DNA of 38,136 nucleotides from Coleofasciculus sp. LEGE 07092 (lineage in GTDB: Bacteria > Cyanobacteriota > Cyanobacteriia > Cyanobacteriales > Coleofasciculaceae): assembly GCF_015207375.1 (NCBI RefSeq), contig NZ_JADEWY010000059.1, positions 1 through 38,136 of the forward strand, written 5' to 3'. Below are positions 35,498 through 38,136 of the stretch, in pieces. The notes beneath the pieces were generated by a model. That model ran no database searches and had not been told where the DNA came from. It was given only the letters and a program-made list of their open reading frames with translations. The translations under genes and the position numbers were made by a program. How positions within the stretch are numbered: position 1 is the stretch's first letter; each line of letters opens with the position of its first letter.

Positions 35498-35946
35498 TGG
35501 AGAAGTCTCAGAATGGTCAAGGGCAAGTCGATATCTATTTTCGGTTTCGAGCCTTGTCCAAAACACCGGATGGTATTTTGTTGAAGTTTCTCAAGAAACA
35601 AAAGGACACTGGTTTTTCCAAAGAGATGGTATTAAGGGCTGCACGCGCCTTTTGGCTTGCAGAAGCTTATCAAAATTGTGGAGTAAAGCAAGGGGCTGAG
35701 TTAAAAAAGCTGGCACAAAACATGATTTTGGTACTGGAAGATCAGGCGGCTTACCTTCGGGCTATGTTTAATCTCGAACGACCTTCGTGTCAGCAAATTC
35801 CATTCCCGATTTACGCCACTCCCCCAATTAATGCTGTACAAGCGCCACTACAAGAACCAACGCAAGAACTAGATAAAGTCCATCCGGTAGAAGAAGAAAG
35901 TCTAGCTTGGGGTTCTGTCCCTCCATTAGATACAGGGGGATTGTAA
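35497..35946 (+). CDS. ParR-like adaptor 1 (hypothetical)
   Basis: This 149-aa protein overlaps the parM stop by one base, the usual position of the ParR adaptor that links the centromere to the actin filament. The N-terminal half contains a strand-then-helix pattern (IYFRFRALSKTPDGILLKFL) and two helices (VLRAARAFWLAEAYQNCGVK, LKKLAQNMILVLEDQAAYLR). The C-terminal 50 residues are Pro/Glu-rich and probably the flexible tail that contacts the filament. It is clearly homologous to the next gene. Family assignment rests on position and fold pattern only, so ParR is an inference. Confidence 0.65.
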   Translation: MEKSQNGQGQVDIYFRFRALSKTPDGILLKFLKKQKDTGFSKEMVLRAARAFWLAEAYQNCGVKQGAELKKLAQNMILVLEDQAAYLRAMFNLERPSCQQIPFPIYATPPINAVQAPLQEPTQELDKVHPVEEESLAWGSVPPLDTGGL

Positions 35947-35978
35947 TCAAGGATTTTTAACAATGCCTGGAGGCACTC

Positions 35979-36260
35979 GTGCAGCATGATTTTCGGTTTC
36001 GATTGCAACCTTTGAAGTCTAGTCCTGATACAGTTTTGCTTTCCTACATTAAATCACAAGGAAAAGCGTCAAATGATTTGGTGCTTAGGGCGATTCGAGC
36101 ATTCTGGATGCCTTTTGCTTACCAGGATTGCGGAGAAAAGCAGGAACAGGACTTGAAATTGTTAGCTGCCAATATGGTGTTTGTCCTGGAAGACCATGCT
36201 AATTATCTCCGAACCACGTTCAATTTGCCTAGTTCGATGGTTACAGGAAAGCGATGGTGA
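35979..36260 (+). CDS. ParR-like adaptor 2, paralogue of the preceding gene
   Basis: This 93-aa protein repeats the core of the preceding one: FRFRLQPLKSSPDTVLLSYI, LVLRAIRAFWMPFAYQDCGE and LKLLAANMVFVLEDHANYLR align with its neighbour without gaps over about 80 residues, but it lacks the Pro/Glu-rich tail. The start is a GTG with GGAGG 5 nt upstream; no in-frame ATG is available. It lies 32 bp after the first adaptor in the same operon. A tandem duplication of the adaptor, one with and one without the putative filament-contact tail, is unusual. It may form heterodimers or regulate the first copy. Confidence 0.65.
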   Translation: MQHDFRFRLQPLKSSPDTVLLSYIKSQGKASNDLVLRAIRAFWMPFAYQDCGEKQEQDLKLLAANMVFVLEDHANYLRTTFNLPSSMVTGKRW

Positions 36261-36293
36261 AATGCAGTATAGCGTCTTAACTTTGGAGAATTT

Positions 36294-37052
36294 ATGAGCC
36301 AAATACATTTCGTTGACGGCGAAAAGGGGGGAGTTGGTAAATCGTTTTTTACCAGGGCGCTTGTTTATCACTGTCTAGCCCGGAAGTTAAATTTCCACTT
36401 GATAGACAGCGATCGCTCGAACCCTGATGTTCATAAGCGCTACCCGGATATCTCTCAAACCATCTTCTTTAGTGAGGTCGAAAAGAAAAGTAACGATGCA
36501 GACAGAATCTTCGAGCTGTCTCTGGAAATGCCCTGTATCGTAAATCTTCCCAGCCAAATCGAGGTCATAGTCTCTGGTTGGATAGCACGTAACGGTTTGA
36601 CTGATGAACTGGGCAAGGAATACAAGCTGGAAATCTATAAGTGGTTTGTCTGCACCGGGGGGCATGACTCGATTACCCTGTTTATCGAGTCCTGTGAAAA
36701 ATTTGCCTCAAAAATTAAGCACGTTCTCGTCCAGAACTACTTCTCAGCCGATGAAGATGACTGGGAGATGATTTACCGGGAGTATCCCAAGCTGGAAGAA
36801 GTCATCAAAGCACATAATATCCCCACTTTAGCCTTCCCCCGGCTGGGAACCACGGATAAGAACCTAATCGACCAAAATCAGTGGACATTTGAGCGGACGG
36901 TTGACCGAGAGAATACGCAAATCGGTGCTTTGTCCAAGCAGCGGGTGGTAACGTTTTTGCGATCGCTCTCCCACAACCTAGACCAGCTTGGTATTTTCAC
37001 CCCAGAAGCCTTTAAGACTCACTCGGCAAAAGCCAAGAAGCCAGCGGCATGA
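36294..37052 (+). CDS. ParA/MinD-like P-loop ATPase
   Basis: This 252-aa ATPase of the SIMIBI class has a deviant Walker A, DGEKGGVGKSFFTRAL (Lys11, Lys16), then FHLIDSDRSNPDVHKRY as A' motif. It is distinct from the parA at 21877-22509: it lacks the DTDPQG motif and shares only the P-loop region by eye. Similar proteins occur beside mobilization or partition genes on cyanobacterial plasmids. The ATG has GGAG 6-7 nt upstream. The stop overlaps the next start as ATGA, so it is coupled to a membrane protein, suggesting the pair works at the membrane. Role in segregation or transfer not determined. Confidence 0.78.
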   Translation: MSQIHFVDGEKGGVGKSFFTRALVYHCLARKLNFHLIDSDRSNPDVHKRYPDISQTIFFSEVEKKSNDADRIFELSLEMPCIVNLPSQIEVIVSGWIARNGLTDELGKEYKLEIYKWFVCTGGHDSITLFIESCEKFASKIKHVLVQNYFSADEDDWEMIYREYPKLEEVIKAHNIPTLAFPRLGTTDKNLIDQNQWTFERTVDRENTQIGALSKQRVVTFLRSLSHNLDQLGIFTPEAFKTHSAKAKKPAA

Positions 37053-37687
37053 AACCTTCCCTGCTAGACAAGCTCCTCGATGGGCGGGATGAAGTGTTTA
37101 AGCGTAAAGTCCTTCATCTGGTTAGTCAGACGGGCTACTCAGAGAATGACCCGTTGTTTGTCATTCTTATCGTCACCGGCACATTGCAAACCTTGCTCAA
37201 CGACAAGCCTGCCGAACTTGAGCAGATGTTTGACCGTTGGTTTGGTTCAGTCACTAAGTCCCTGGATTTAGTTGAGCAAGAAATTGTCGAACGTCAGAAA
37301 ACTGCCATTGCGGAGGCGGCTGGCGACTTAATCAAAAAGGCTGAACGTCAGGAAGCGAGTCGATTTTTCAAGTCAATTTTACCAGGTGCGATCGCATCTT
37401 CTGTTCTGGTGGTGGTGGGGTTTGTCGCTGGGATAACCGTTCCCCCAGTGATGCAGGGAGGGTATGTGGCAGGGGAGCGTTTGACGGCTGAGGATGTAGA
37501 GGTGCTGCGATGGGCAAAGTCGAACGATGGGTTTTATGCAAGGCAGTTGCTGGAGTGGAATGCGGATTACTTAAAAGTGTGTGAGCGAGACATCGTAAAT
37601 ATCCCAGTGAAGTTGAAGATGGGGACACAAGAGGCGAAACGTGGATTTTGTCTTCTGTACACCAAACCTCCAGAGGAGAGATTCTAA
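37049..37687 (+). CDS. Single-pass membrane protein, hypothetical
   Basis: This 212-aa protein starts inside the stop of the ATPase gene (ATGA). It has an N-terminal cytoplasmic helical part (1-105; EIVERQKTAIAEAAGDLIKK is coiled-coil-like), one membrane helix (about 110-132; ILPGAIASSVLVVVGFVAGI) and a C-terminal part of about 80 residues with two Cys. Proteins of this layout are common on cyanobacterial plasmids after a ParA-like gene, but I know no demonstrated function. Coupling to the ATPase suggests it anchors or is controlled by it. Confidence 0.72.
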   Translation: MKPSLLDKLLDGRDEVFKRKVLHLVSQTGYSENDPLFVILIVTGTLQTLLNDKPAELEQMFDRWFGSVTKSLDLVEQEIVERQKTAIAEAAGDLIKKAERQEASRFFKSILPGAIASSVLVVVGFVAGITVPPVMQGGYVAGERLTAEDVEVLRWAKSNDGFYARQLLEWNADYLKVCERDIVNIPVKLKMGTQEAKRGFCLLYTKPPEERF

Positions 37688-37689
37688 CG

Positions 37690-37991
37690 ATGTCGAGCTA
37701 CCCTTTAGTCTTGATTCCTAAAGTATTAGCAGATTTTCGCACTTCGGCAAGGCTCAGTGGACACACTTCGACGAAGCCTGTGGTTACGAGTCAACACGGC
37801 AGTCGCTACAACGGGAGGGACTTTCGCAACGCGCTACAGTCCTTAAAAAGCTCACGGGAATTGAGGCGTTCTATAAGAGGCTGGAAAACGTTCTACAACT
37901 TGCCCCGTCTCCTTTGTGGACGAAGCGGCAAGCTAAGGAAATGGCAAAGTGTCAGGTGCGCGATAAGTATCTGAAATCTAAACTCAACTGA
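37690..37991 (+). pseudogene. Small hypothetical gene, apparently frameshifted
   Basis: The reading starts at ATG 37690 with MSSYPLVLIPKVLADFRTS, 2 nt after the previous stop and with GGAGAG upstream. In this frame the sequence after about 37760 becomes basic and unnatural. The +2 frame from about 37720 to the TGA at 37991 instead reads well (STRQSLQREGLSQRATVLKK, LTGIEAFYKRLENVLQLAPS, LWTKRQAKEMAKCQVRDKYL) but has no start codon. The switch falls at a TTCGGCAAGGCTCA stretch that resembles a decayed dispersed palindrome. The simplest reading is one gene broken by a frameshift there. Function unknown. Confidence 0.45.
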
Positions 37992-38136
37992 GGATATTGA
38001 GATGAACATCCCACATTCCGCACTTCAAAATGTAGTATAACTGAAGTATGAAGGGCGCTCGCTAAAACGAGGTATTGGCTGAGTAAAAATACTTAGTTAA
38101 TTAACGGAGCCAAGATTTGACTCAATGAATCAACAG

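Noticed and set aside
38125..38136. ATG at the right edge (MNQQ...) as the start of a gene that would continue at position 1 if the contig is circular
   Set aside because: Joined to the left end, the frame stops after about 24 codons and matches nothing; circularity cannot be judged here.

Overview
The window looks like a large part of a mobilizable plasmid, or a plasmid-derived contig, from a cyanobacterium, probably a filamentous one. The octamer GCGATCGC (HIP1), typical of cyanobacterial genomes, occurs close to twenty times. Short dispersed palindromes with TTCGRCTNCGCTCA cores, also familiar from cyanobacteria, sit between and inside genes. No ribosomal, tRNA or housekeeping gene is visible.

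Left part (about 1-20.6 kb): cargo. A decayed IS4/Tn5-type transposase comes first (115-669). It is followed by a leftward insecticidal-toxin-complex (Tc) locus, read from right to left: a 2515-aa TcB-TcC fusion (SpvB, FG-GAP repeats, TcdB-middle, Rhs core and a variable C-terminal effector), a 115-aa unknown protein, a 230-aa protein with a peptidoglycan-binding-like and an Ig-like domain, and a 3029-aa TcA pore subunit with the same two N-terminal domains. TcA would form the injector and TcB-TcC the cocoon that holds the cleaved effector. A second decayed transposase (19059-19493) and an intact tyrosine recombinase (19672-20535) lie on the other side of the locus.

Middle part (about 20.7-33.8 kb): leftward plasmid backbone. 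In transcription order it holds MobC, a relaxase, a 1215-aa protein, a Uma2-family nuclease-like protein, two small unknowns, a Prim-Pol/DUF3987 replication protein, ParA with a small ribbon-helix-helix-like partner, and a PD-(D/E)XK nuclease-like protein. The 1215-aa protein (28637-32284) is the standout. It carries the RNA polymerase catalytic motif DFDGD in an rpoC-like context, preceded in the same chain by a second barrel-like region, with further motifs in the order seen in QDE-1/YonO-type two-barrel polymerases. It is best read as a plasmid-borne single-chain RNA polymerase-like enzyme.

Right part (about 34.3-38 kb): a rightward operon of a ParM/StbA-like actin, two tandem paralogous ParR-like adaptors, a second ParA/MinD-like ATPase, a single-pass membrane protein and a frameshifted small gene. 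The plasmid therefore carries two segregation systems. The 586-bp gap between the divergent MobC and ParM genes is the best place for oriT and the ParM centromere.
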